DNA of 64,000 nucleotides, from contig NZ_CADCWQ010000001.1 of the NCBI RefSeq assembly GCF_902806455.1, forward strand, positions 2,976,001 through 3,040,000, written 5' to 3'. The notes below the pieces were generated by a model that saw only the letters and a list, made by a program, of their open reading frames with translations, made no database searches and was not told the origin of the DNA. The DNA comes from Virgibacillus doumboii (GTDB lineage Bacteria > Bacillota > Bacilli > Bacillales > Amphibacillaceae). The translations under genes and the position numbers were made by a program. Positions 36,112 through 43,377 of the stretch are shown here, one piece after another (within the stretch, counting starts at the first letter, position 1; each line of letters begins with the position of its first letter).

Positions 36112-36465
36112 TCAAATATAGAAGCCAATCGCTGCTGAAATTATCCCCACCACAATTGATGTTACGACATAAACAACCGCAAATTTTACCTTTTTGGAAA
36201 GTATCAAGGTTATGGTTTCATGTCCAAAAGTGGAGAAAGTTGTGTACGCTCCACAAAATCCAACACCGCCAAATAACCATAGCCACTCACTAATTTGGTT
36301 TGTAAGATGAAGTTGAGCAAGGTAACCAAGTAAAAATGAGCCAGTGATATTAATGATCCAGGTTCCCAATGGAAAAGGATTTTGCGTTCTTCCACTAATC
36401 AGGTTGCCTAACAAATACCGTACTGCGGCGCCCAACGAACCACCAATTCCGATAAACCAAATCAT
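36112..36465 (-). CDS. fluC: Fluoride exporter FluC (CrcB), second subunit
   Basis: This 117-residue membrane protein has four spans and the family blocks GGSLGAAVRYLLG, FPLGTWIINITGSFLLGYL and GFCGAYTTFSTFGHET, with the fluoride-path phenylalanines and TTFSTF motif. FluC proteins form dual-topology dimers that let fluoride leave the cell. Here two different genes overlap by four bases, so they probably make a heterodimer, each protein with a fixed orientation. A fluoride riboswitch precedes the pair. Confidence 0.95.
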   Translation of the reverse strand: MIWFIGIGGSLGAAVRYLLGNLISGRTQNPFPLGTWIINITGSFLLGYLAQLHLTNQISEWLWLFGGVGFCGAYTTFSTFGHETITLILSKKVKFAVVYVVTSIVVGIISAAIGFYI

Positions 36466-36857
36466 GCCACATCACCCGCTCTTTCTTTTCGCAAAGCTAA
36501 TTTCCGGCCTGAATAAGCCAATACCAATCCTAATATAGTAGTAGCAGATATATAGAGTAATCCGAGAGAAAAAAGCCCTTGCTGAATTAATTGAAGGGTT
36601 TCTACTGAAAAGGTTGAGAAGGTTGTAAATGAACCGATAAATCCTGTTCCAATTGTCAGTGTAATTTCAGGTTTTATTTTTTTCTTTTGGCTGACGAATG
36701 TCAGAAACCACCCCAAAAGAAAGCAACCAATAAGATTGATTAGAAAGGTACCCAAAGGAAACCCATTTGTTGTATGTATCCATTCGCCTAAAGCAAATCT
36801 TGATATAGCTCCGAAGAAACCGCCAATCATCACTAATAATAATTTCATTTTAATCAC
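36462..36857 (-). CDS. fluC: Fluoride exporter FluC (CrcB), first subunit
   Basis: The 131-residue protein also has four spans with GGFFGAISRFALGEW, FPLGTFLINLIGCFLLGW and GFIGSFTTFSTFSVET. It differs from its partner in charge distribution, having a Lys/Arg-rich C-terminal end (RKLALRKERAG), as expected for paralogous subunits of opposite topology. It begins just after a fluoride riboswitch and overlaps the second gene. Confidence 0.95.
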   Translation of the reverse strand: MIKMKLLLVMIGGFFGAISRFALGEWIHTTNGFPLGTFLINLIGCFLLGWFLTFVSQKKKIKPEITLTIGTGFIGSFTTFSTFSVETLQLIQQGLFSLGLLYISATTILGLVLAYSGRKLALRKERAGDVA

Positions 36858-36877
36858 CTTTCTTTTTTACAAAAACC

Positions 36878-36972
36878 AGAAAGACCCCTGCCAAAAGACA
36901 TAGATATTCCATTTATCTTTAGCAGGAGTCATTAGCCTATACAGGCGGTTATGGTGAATTCCATCACCTATT
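36878..36972 (-). promoter_or_regulatory. Fluoride riboswitch (crcB motif) with terminator
   Basis: On the minus strand, GGTGATGGAATTCACC, AACCGCC, GGCTAATGACTCCT are all present in the order and spacing of the crcB motif. A CCTGC...GGCAGG stem follows and ends in TTTCTGGTTTTT, a likely terminator that fluoride would prevent. It lies upstream of both FluC genes. Confidence 0.92.
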
Positions 36973-37018
36973 CAATTAACACAGAATAAGTACTCATCCA
37001 TGATAGTCTGTCTTTGAA

Positions 37019-37705
37019 TTACCGTAGCTCCAATCTTTTCCACTCTTCCTTTGGGATGTCCCTATGTTTAAAATTAACAACCTCAACTTCATTTCCTTTT
37101 AACCTGAAGGTAATTGTTTCTTCACCATATGGCGGGTTATGGGCACCTTCAAACGTTTGGACTTGAACGGTTACATATAAAAGATTATCATGTTTATCTT
37201 TATCAATTTTAAGTACTTTTTCAAAACTCCGGGACCAAAGTTTGTACTCACCGTAATAATTATGAATAGCTTTACTGATTGGTTCGACTAAACGTTCAAT
37301 TAATGCTTTTTTAAGATGTTTCTTTGATACCGGTATTCTGTCAATTTTCTTCCTGTTTACATTGATTACTTCCCACATATCATTTGTTTGTTTTTCAACT
37401 TGATAGAGTACATTTGTACCGTCTTTCTTCCAAAGATGAACATATCCTTTTTTTCCCTTGATGTAAAGTCGGGGCTCTTCAATCCATTCTTGCTCTCTTT
37501 GTACAATTCGAAAATATAGTTGAGCAAGTGGGGTTATTTCATGTCCTAATTGATTAAAAGAACCAAAAGAATATTGTTTATACCCTGTCAAATCCATATT
37601 AAATTCCTTGTTTACATTGCTGTTTCCTTCTTCTGCCTGGACTGTAAAAGATAGTAAAATACTTATTAAACCAATGAAAATAACAGTAACTAATTGAATT
37701 CTCAT
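37019..37705 (-). CDS. Secreted protein of unknown function (possible DUF3888)
   Basis: The protein of 228 residues has a signal peptide (RIQLVTVIFIGLISILLSF, cut near VQAEE). The mature part has KALIERLVEPISKAIHNYYGEYKLW and QVQTFEGAHNPPYGEETITF, which resemble the DUF3888 layout, where a helix with AI..YYGE precedes two strands. No catalytic residues are recognisable. The ATG at 37705 follows AGGTGATT. It is flanked by the fluoride riboswitch region and a terminator of the next gene. Confidence 0.65.
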   Translation of the reverse strand: MRIQLVTVIFIGLISILLSFTVQAEEGNSNVNKEFNMDLTGYKQYSFGSFNQLGHEITPLAQLYFRIVQREQEWIEEPRLYIKGKKGYVHLWKKDGTNVLYQVEKQTNDMWEVINVNRKKIDRIPVSKKHLKKALIERLVEPISKAIHNYYGEYKLWSRSFEKVLKIDKDKHDNLLYVTVQVQTFEGAHNPPYGEETITFRLKGNEVEVVNFKHRDIPKEEWKRLELR

Positions 37706-37841
37706 ATTCAATCACCTCAACTATAGAATGGAGCAGTTAAGATGATTTTATTTATTTCAGCAACTGTATCGTTCGTACGAGCATTCTTTCAAAAACTCGA
37801 CCCTTATTTTAACATAAACTCTCATGGCTTCAGATAAAACA

Positions 37842-37888
37842 TAAAAATGACCATCAACCTGGTATATAGACTGATGATCATTCTTTTT
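37842..37888 (-). terminator. Terminator after the DUF5667-like gene
   Basis: Minus-strand AATGATCATCA pairs with TTGATGGTCATT around a twelve-base loop and runs into TTTTATG. It lies 35 bases after the stop codon of the DUF5667-like gene. Confidence 0.8.
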
Positions 37889-37922
37889 GGATTTTATTGA
37901 TTGCTGTTTAAAAATTGTCTGG

Positions 37923-39074
37923 TTAATTTTTATTCGCATGTTTTGTGGCATTAGCGTTCCCAACGCCATTTGAATTCCCATTGCCTTTTCCTTTTGCCGC
38001 GTTATTATTGCCTTTTTGTTTTGCTTTTTGAGCTTTTTCGGCTGCTTTTTGTTGTGCTTTCTCAGCTTTCTTTGCGGCTTTAGCTTTAGCTTTTGCAGCT
38101 TTCTCCTGAGCCTTTGCCTTCGCTTTTGCAAATTTTTCCTGGGCTTTGATCAGTTTTTCAGCTTCTTTCTCTTTTTCCTTTTGTGCCTGCTTATTAAGAT
38201 CATCTTTTGCATATGGCTTTTCAGAAATTGTCAATGTTGCATTTGCATCGGAATCACTATTTTCCTCAACGGTCTCGTTTTCCTCAGCAGAATCGTCTTC
38301 TTCCCCTGATTTGTCATCTGATTCCTCAGTGAACCCGGCACGTTTTTCAATTTTTGCTGCCAGCTTTGCAAATGACTTTTGAATGTTTTTCATAATGGCT
38401 GCCTGTGCATTCGGATTATCGATTTTTGCCAGAACAGCTGTTAATGCATCAATATTGTTGGCGAGGTTGATTCGTACCTGTTCTGTTTCTTCATTTATTT
38501 CCTCGTCTGTTGCTTCTACTGTTGTTTCTTCCACATCTGTTTCTTCCACATCCGTATTTTCTTCAGTTGCAGTACCTTCTACAGTTGTGGAACCCTCTTC
38601 ACCTTCTGTTTTACTTCCCGTTGTTTCCTCAGTGCCATTCAGCATATCTTCGGCTTCTTTCTGTGTTTCAACAGCCTTTTTCAATAAATCGGCAGCTTCC
38701 TCTTTGTCTCCAGCTTTAATTAATGCATTTGCTTCAGCAATTCGCTCTGCGGCAAAATCAGCCAGCAATTGACTTTCTTTATAATCATCAAGTGTGATAG
38801 CTAATTGAATGTTCTCTTTCATTAATTTTACAAAATAGAAAAAGTCTCCTGGAATTAATGATGGAAGTTCTTCTTCCGCTTCTCTTTCTTCCATAGTTTC
38901 CTTATCTTCCCCGGTTGTTTCAACATCCGTTTCATTGTCTGCTTCCTTAATGGTAAGGTCATTCGGTTTATCGCTCTCATCCGCAAATACAAAACCCGTA
39001 CCGGCAGTTACCGTAAAGGATACGACAAACACTGCACTGACTGCTAGTTTGACAATTTTCTCGAATAATTGCAT
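37923..39074 (-). CDS. Secreted acidic/coiled-coil protein with DUF5667
   Basis: The 383-residue protein begins with a signal peptide (KLAVSAVFVVSFTVTAGTGF). Residues 70-150 contain LPSLIPGDFFYFVKLMKENIQLAIT and LLADFAAERIAEANALIKAGDKEEAADLLKKA, the pattern of DUF5667 helical domains. An acidic Thr/Glu-rich linker follows, then a helical piece, then a strongly basic Lys/Ala coiled coil with QEKAAKAKAKAA repeats, and a Gly/Asn-rich tail. Such proteins occur in spore formers, with unknown function; the opposite charges of the two halves suggest self-assembly or binding to wall polymers. The ribosome site AGGAGG precedes the ATG. Confidence 0.75.
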   Translation of the reverse strand: MQLFEKIVKLAVSAVFVVSFTVTAGTGFVFADESDKPNDLTIKEADNETDVETTGEDKETMEEREAEEELPSLIPGDFFYFVKLMKENIQLAITLDDYKESQLLADFAAERIAEANALIKAGDKEEAADLLKKAVETQKEAEDMLNGTEETTGSKTEGEEGSTTVEGTATEENTDVEETDVEETTVEATDEEINEETEQVRINLANNIDALTAVLAKIDNPNAQAAIMKNIQKSFAKLAAKIEKRAGFTEESDDKSGEEDDSAEENETVEENSDSDANATLTISEKPYAKDDLNKQAQKEKEKEAEKLIKAQEKFAKAKAKAQEKAAKAKAKAAKKAEKAQQKAAEKAQKAKQKGNNNAAKGKGNGNSNGVGNANATKHANKN

Positions 39075-39211
39075 GAAATAATTCCTCCTCTTTATAATCT
39101 CAATACAATATTCGAGTTTTTCAGGAAATTTATGAGTACTTATGTCATCGTTTTGTAAAAATAATGCAATATACCCAAAAATATAACAAATGGTATCAGA
39201 TAACGTTAAAT

Positions 39212-39237
39212 CTCCTGAAAGCTTTAGCCTTCAGGAG
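39212..39237 (-). terminator. Hairpin after the 223-residue unknown gene
   Basis: CTCCTGAA / TTCAGGAG closes a ten-base loop six bases beyond the stop codon. The T run behind it is short (ATTT), so termination may be weak. Confidence 0.6.
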
Positions 39238-39243
39238 TTTATC

Positions 39244-39915
39244 TTATAAATCTTCTTCAAATCGGTAAACTAACGTATATTTGTCTTCATCCAGAACTTC
39301 ACTGACATGTACCCTGACACCATGACCAAACACGATTTCTTCCTCTGTCATAGCCACAATCATTGCCTTTGTCTTAGATTGAACATCCAGATAAATATCA
39401 CCCACGACAGGCTTCATTTCATTATCCTGTTCTGCCAAAAATCTTGGAGACTCATCTTCCTGCAGTTGTGCTTCAGATACGCGGGATTTATCCAGATATG
39501 CAATATCATGAGCATCCTTTGACGTACCAGGTACCATTACAACATACTCACTATGCTTGACACCATTGTCTCTCGTTGTGACTACGTTCCCGTCCTCCAC
39601 ATTATCAACTTTTTCAATTTCATTAAGTGAATAATGATCAAGGAAATCCGGAGTTGGTTTAATAATCAGGATATAGTCGCCCGGTTCCGGCTTCTTTTCC
39701 TTATCAATGGTATACCGTTTTCCATAAAAAATAAATGAATCATTATGTTTTGGTCTGTAGAGCTGGATGTCACTTGCTTTCGTAAGTATTTGCTTCATAT
39801 CTTTTAAACGATACAGGTGCGCAGATTGTTTGAACATTGGTTTCACTGAATAAACTTTATGCAGCTCATTGTTGTAATAAACAAACTGACCCTTTCTTAC
39901 CTGAAACAGCTTCAT
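39244..39915 (-). CDS. Conserved hypothetical protein, 223 residues
   Basis: I do not recognise this protein. It has no signal peptide or membrane span. Two similar halves can be seen: GQFVYYNNELHKVYSVKPMF and DSFIFYGKRYTIDKEKKPEPG both look like small beta-barrel (SH3-like or KOW-like) units, and VGDIYLDVQSKTKAMIVAM plus FGHGVRVHVSEVLD may be a third. The C-terminal third is acidic. It stands alone between the DUF5667 gene and the C45 hydrolase, with its own hairpin terminator and a GGAGG ribosome site. A ligand or nucleic acid binding role is possible but unproven. Confidence 0.7.
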   Translation of the reverse strand: MKLFQVRKGQFVYYNNELHKVYSVKPMFKQSAHLYRLKDMKQILTKASDIQLYRPKHNDSFIFYGKRYTIDKEKKPEPGDYILIIKPTPDFLDHYSLNEIEKVDNVEDGNVVTTRDNGVKHSEYVVMVPGTSKDAHDIAYLDKSRVSEAQLQEDESPRFLAEQDNEMKPVVGDIYLDVQSKTKAMIVAMTEEEIVFGHGVRVHVSEVLDEDKYTLVYRFEEDL

Positions 39916-40012
39916 GTTAACTTAGCCTCCTATTAAATATATTAATTCACTTTTATTTTCCATCATTCTTTGTAAATTAAACATAAAATAAGAGAAAACG
40001 CAAATTTAGGCT

Positions 40013-41065
40013 TCATCTCACATTCTCATCCATGTGAACAAATGATAAATCTGTGTCGACTTCCCCCAGTACTCGCTTTGTTTTAACCTGTTCACCTTTA
40101 AGCCAGGATTTAAAATTAAAAATCATCGGCTCACGGTCACCGCCCAAAGCAAACCAGGCTTTTTGCTGCTTTGGATAATATGCTGCCGTGTGGATTGTTC
40201 CTGCCCAATTTCTATACTGTTTGGAGAAAATTCCTTTATCTGTATCATTCAGCATTCGGAATGCTTTATACCCATCCGTTGCATCTTTCTGTTGTTTTTT
40301 GATGGCTTCCAGTCGTTTATACGAATCATCCAAATGATGACGGTTCTCATCTTTCATCCGTTCAAAATGATTGGTGCACATATTGGACCTGCGCACTTGA
40401 ACCCCTCTTGGCGTTGCTTCAACCACAAACGTTTCTTCATTTTTATCAAGTACAGTATAGCTGAACGAATGGCGATGCGGGATTTCCTTCAGCGTCTGAA
40501 CCGCTTCCTTAACATCTGCACATCTTTCCAAAATGATCCGTCCAATCATGTTACAGATAAATCCATCACCTGGCTTTTTCCGATGCATGAAATTATAGCC
40601 CATAACAAGTCCTTTTTCATTCATCCCATCCATGCGGCCTGTTATTCGCTGTGACGGCCCGATAACGGCATAGCCCCCGTCACTCGGCTGAAAGATTGTG
40701 TAACGCCCTTCATATGTCTTTGGATGATAATCATAATTGCGAATCATATAGTCATTTCCTGTAAATATGGAGCAGCCGCTTCGTACATATTCAAGCCGGT
40801 ATCCGCCAAATTCCTGCAGAACATCAGACATATCCCATTCGAGGGCATCCTGCATGCCAATAAGTTCCTCCCATACACCCGGCGCAAATGACGTTATCGC
40901 TTCTTTTGCCTCATTTACATCAATCGTAAACCGCGGTCTCCGTACACGCCATTGCTTTTTACGGTTGGTAATAGTCAGTGAATCCTTCAAAAGTTCACCC
41001 TGCATGTACCCGAATTCATAATGTGTTCCCCTGAATTGAATAATATCACTATAGATTTTTTTCAA
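40013..41065 (-). CDS. C45-family peptidase / linear amide hydrolase
   Basis: The protein of about 350 residues belongs to the Ntn-hydrolase superfamily, C45 group (acyl-CoA:6-aminopenicillanate acyltransferase-like). VRSGCSIFTGNDYMIRNYDYHP includes the likely nucleophile Cys that becomes N-terminal after self-cleavage; RNYD is a substrate-site block. GRMDGMNEKGLVMGYNF is also typical. I prefer a TTG start at 41065 preceded by GGGGAG, since the upstream ATG has no ribosome site. No signal peptide is seen. Relatives cleave amides of acylated amino acids; the substrate here is not known. It is divergent from the membrane protein gene. Confidence 0.82.
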   Translation of the reverse strand: MKKIYSDIIQFRGTHYEFGYMQGELLKDSLTITNRKKQWRVRRPRFTIDVNEAKEAITSFAPGVWEELIGMQDALEWDMSDVLQEFGGYRLEYVRSGCSIFTGNDYMIRNYDYHPKTYEGRYTIFQPSDGGYAVIGPSQRITGRMDGMNEKGLVMGYNFMHRKKPGDGFICNMIGRIILERCADVKEAVQTLKEIPHRHSFSYTVLDKNEETFVVEATPRGVQVRRSNMCTNHFERMKDENRHHLDDSYKRLEAIKKQQKDATDGYKAFRMLNDTDKGIFSKQYRNWAGTIHTAAYYPKQQKAWFALGGDREPMIFNFKSWLKGEQVKTKRVLGEVDTDLSFVHMDENVR

Positions 41066-41147
41066 AAATAACTCCCCATTCATGAAACTATTTATGTATT
41101 ATTCCGTATATACATATGTACCATATCACAACACAGGAGCTGAAATC

Positions 41148-42869
41148 ATGACAGGAATCTTAACAACTACTATCCTATCTTTCATTTTATACGCACTTCT
41201 GGCAGGTGCCATTATTGTCAAAAACACGAAAACAAGGGCAGTGACGAGCAAATTTGCAGGAATTGTCTTTATCGTTCTTTTCATCATCGCGGGTATCATG
41301 AACTATGTCATCCTGCTTCCAATCACTGTTCCAAACATGGTGATATCCAATATTGTTATTGCCGGTGCAGGTATTTTCCTGCTTTACGGAATGACTTCAG
41401 CCAAATTTCCGAAAAAAGCACGCGGAACATATGAAACGTCATTGGGATTAATCATTATTCTGGCTGTTTTGTCCGTACCGACTATTCTCGTACTCGGGGT
41501 ATTAACGCTCGATGATTCCTATGAATCGATTGCCAAGGAAGATGTAAAAGAAGCGAAGCCAATGGACAAAGAAGCCACACCAATCGCGGTATCACCCGAA
41601 TTCGCACGTAATAAAATGCAAAAATCAATGGGCGTCGTTCCCAACACGCAATTTTATGATCTTGGAAAATTACAGGTGCAAAAGATTGACGGCGAAATCG
41701 TTTTTGTAGCACCACTCGAATTCACCGGGTTCTGGAAGTACTTCCGCGGCAAAGAAACGGAAGGATACTTTACCATTTCGGCAACAAACGTTAATGCACA
41801 GCCGGAGTTTTTTGAAAGTAAAATGCGTTATACCAATTCCAGCTACCTTAATCATAATGTGCAGCGGACCATTTATGGGGCTTATCCGAACTATATTCAA
41901 AGCGGCGAAGCACAAATCGAAGTAGATGAAGACGGTAAACCATGGTATGTCCAAACTCTGTATCAGCCAATTGGACTGACAAATAAACCGGACATGAGTG
42001 ATTTGCATGTTGCTGTCGTTGACCCTGTAACAAGTGAAGTTAACCTGTATGAAACTAACGAAGCACCCGACTTTATCGATGGATCAATCAGCTCGGAAAT
42101 TGCAAGTGACGAGAATGAGTATTTCGGTAAATATGTCCACGGCTGGCTGAATTCGATATTTGGTAAAAAAGACGTGAAAATACCGAACGAATCAGGTACG
42201 GAAACCAGTGTCACCCCTATTTTTAATGAGCAGGGCGATATGTATTACTTTACCGATATGGCATCACCGAAGGAAAATATCGACTCAGCACTCGGATACA
42301 CATTAATTAATGCGCGTACAGGTGAGCTGACTTATTATAACGGGAAGAAAAACAATGGAATTATGGACAGTAAAGGTGCAAAAGAGATTGTTAACAAGCA
42401 ATTTCCTGAGAAAAACTGGAATGGCTCGATGCCGATACTGTACAACATTGACGGAAATCCGACATGGGTTGTAAACGTACTCGACCCTAATGGATTATTC
42501 AAACGATACGCTTACATTAAAGCAGATGATGCAGACTTTGCCGTATTTGGTGATACTGCACGAGAAACGCTGGAAGCTTATCGACTGCAACTGGCCCAAA
42601 ATCCAAGTAATGTGGAAGCAACCGGTGAGTCGAATCTAAAAACTGTACAGGGAGAGGTGAACCGTGTCCTGGTATCCACACAGGAGAAAACGGGGCAGGT
42701 TGTCCAATTTATTTTAAAAGGGGACCAGACAATTTATACAATCAATGCCGGAAAAGAACCACTTGCATTGTTTATGAAATCCGGGGATCGCGTGACGCTG
42801 GAAGCACTTATCCGGGATAACGGAACCGGGATTGTGGAATCGATTGAGATTGAAGAATTGATGAAATAA
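41148..42869 (+). CDS. Membrane protein with large extracytoplasmic domain, unknown function
   Basis: The 573-residue protein starts with four hydrophobic spans in the first 130 residues (ILTTTILSFILYALLAGAII, FAGIVFIVLFIIAGIMNYVI, two more), then a soluble region of about 430 residues, probably outside the cell. That region has repeated strand-helix units resembling PepSY-type folds: GDMYYFTDMASPKENIDSAL, RTGELTYYNGKKNNGIMDSK and GNPTWVVNVLDPNGLFKRYA. The last 70 residues look like a small beta-barrel. I start it at the ATG after AGGAGC. It is not linked to neighbours and ends with a strong terminator. I cannot assign a role. Confidence 0.75.
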   Translation: MTGILTTTILSFILYALLAGAIIVKNTKTRAVTSKFAGIVFIVLFIIAGIMNYVILLPITVPNMVISNIVIAGAGIFLLYGMTSAKFPKKARGTYETSLGLIIILAVLSVPTILVLGVLTLDDSYESIAKEDVKEAKPMDKEATPIAVSPEFARNKMQKSMGVVPNTQFYDLGKLQVQKIDGEIVFVAPLEFTGFWKYFRGKETEGYFTISATNVNAQPEFFESKMRYTNSSYLNHNVQRTIYGAYPNYIQSGEAQIEVDEDGKPWYVQTLYQPIGLTNKPDMSDLHVAVVDPVTSEVNLYETNEAPDFIDGSISSEIASDENEYFGKYVHGWLNSIFGKKDVKIPNESGTETSVTPIFNEQGDMYYFTDMASPKENIDSALGYTLINARTGELTYYNGKKNNGIMDSKGAKEIVNKQFPEKNWNGSMPILYNIDGNPTWVVNVLDPNGLFKRYAYIKADDADFAVFGDTARETLEAYRLQLAQNPSNVEATGESNLKTVQGEVNRVLVSTQEKTGQVVQFILKGDQTIYTINAGKEPLALFMKSGDRVTLEALIRDNGTGIVESIEIEELMK

Positions 42870-42910
42870 GTTTCAGGCGTTGGAAATGCTTTTAACTGAA
42901 TAGACAGATG

Positions 42911-42948
42911 GATCGGCCGGGAGAACTCAATTCCCGGCCGATTTTTCT
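42911..42948 (+). terminator. Terminator after the 573-residue membrane protein
   Basis: ATCGGCCGGGA pairs with TCCCGGCCGAT around a nine-base loop, followed by TTTTTC. Confidence 0.95.
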
Positions 42949-42975
42949 TAGGTTTCATCTCCTCTCTTATTTCCT

Positions 42976-43110
42976 CGTGAAGAACTGTGTTATATTATCG
43001 TGAGAAGGTTTATCACGATTGTATTTCACTGAAATATTATCTGTTTTCATCGTGAGAGTCTTTCTCTCGATGGTTTCTCGCTAAACAAACACCCACTTTC
43101 ATCGTGACAG
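42976..43110. repeat. Array of ATCGTGAG words with exact 52-bp period
   Basis: CGTGAG/CGTGAC cores with TCAT or TAT before them lie at 42999, 43051 and 43103, exactly 52 bp apart, with another CGTGA at 42976. ATCGTGA (42997) and TCACGAT (43012) form an inverted repeat. The region separates the membrane protein terminator from MITE copy 5 and has no ORF of merit. Confidence 0.75.
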
Positions 43111-43138
43111 CACATCATTTTTTTACTCAACTGAAATA

Positions 43139-43369
43139 ACGAGGCTGGGACATAACAAAAACGTCCAGCATAAGAAACGAACAACGTACGGAAAAAGCGG
43201 AGGAAATATACGTAGACTCCTGCGGGAGGAAAGGCCTAGGTGAGACTCGTAGTGCGACAGCACGGAGAGGCTCAACAGCCGCCCGCGGAAAGCGAAGTAT
43301 ATTTCCGGAGCGTTTATATGCGCCACTTTCCAGTCAGTCATTCATACAGGGCAAAATCAGCTGCCTCGT
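43139..43369 (+). repeat. MITE-like structured repeat (copy 5)
   Basis: Bounded by CGAGGCTGGGAC and CAGCTGCCTCG. The inner blocks GGAGGAAATATACGTAGACT, CTCCTGCGGGAG, GTGAGACTCGTAGTGCGACA, GCACGGAGAGGCTCAAC, CAGCCGCCCGCGG and GAAGTATATTTCCGGAGCG are nearly identical to copy 4. The copy lacks the GAAGACACTGCG...GTGTGAAAG segment of about 65 bases, so two size variants exist. Confidence 0.88.
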
Positions 43370-43377
43370 TTTAATCA

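Noticed and set aside
37757..38131. Basic Lys-rich minus-strand frame overlapping the DUF5667-like gene
   Set aside because: It is a frame shadow of the Ala/Lys coiled coil, with no start signal, and it runs past the real gene's terminator.
38016..38772. Plus-strand Cys/Phe/Ser-rich frames
   Set aside because: They are antisense shadows of the acidic and Ala/Lys-rich DUF5667-like gene.
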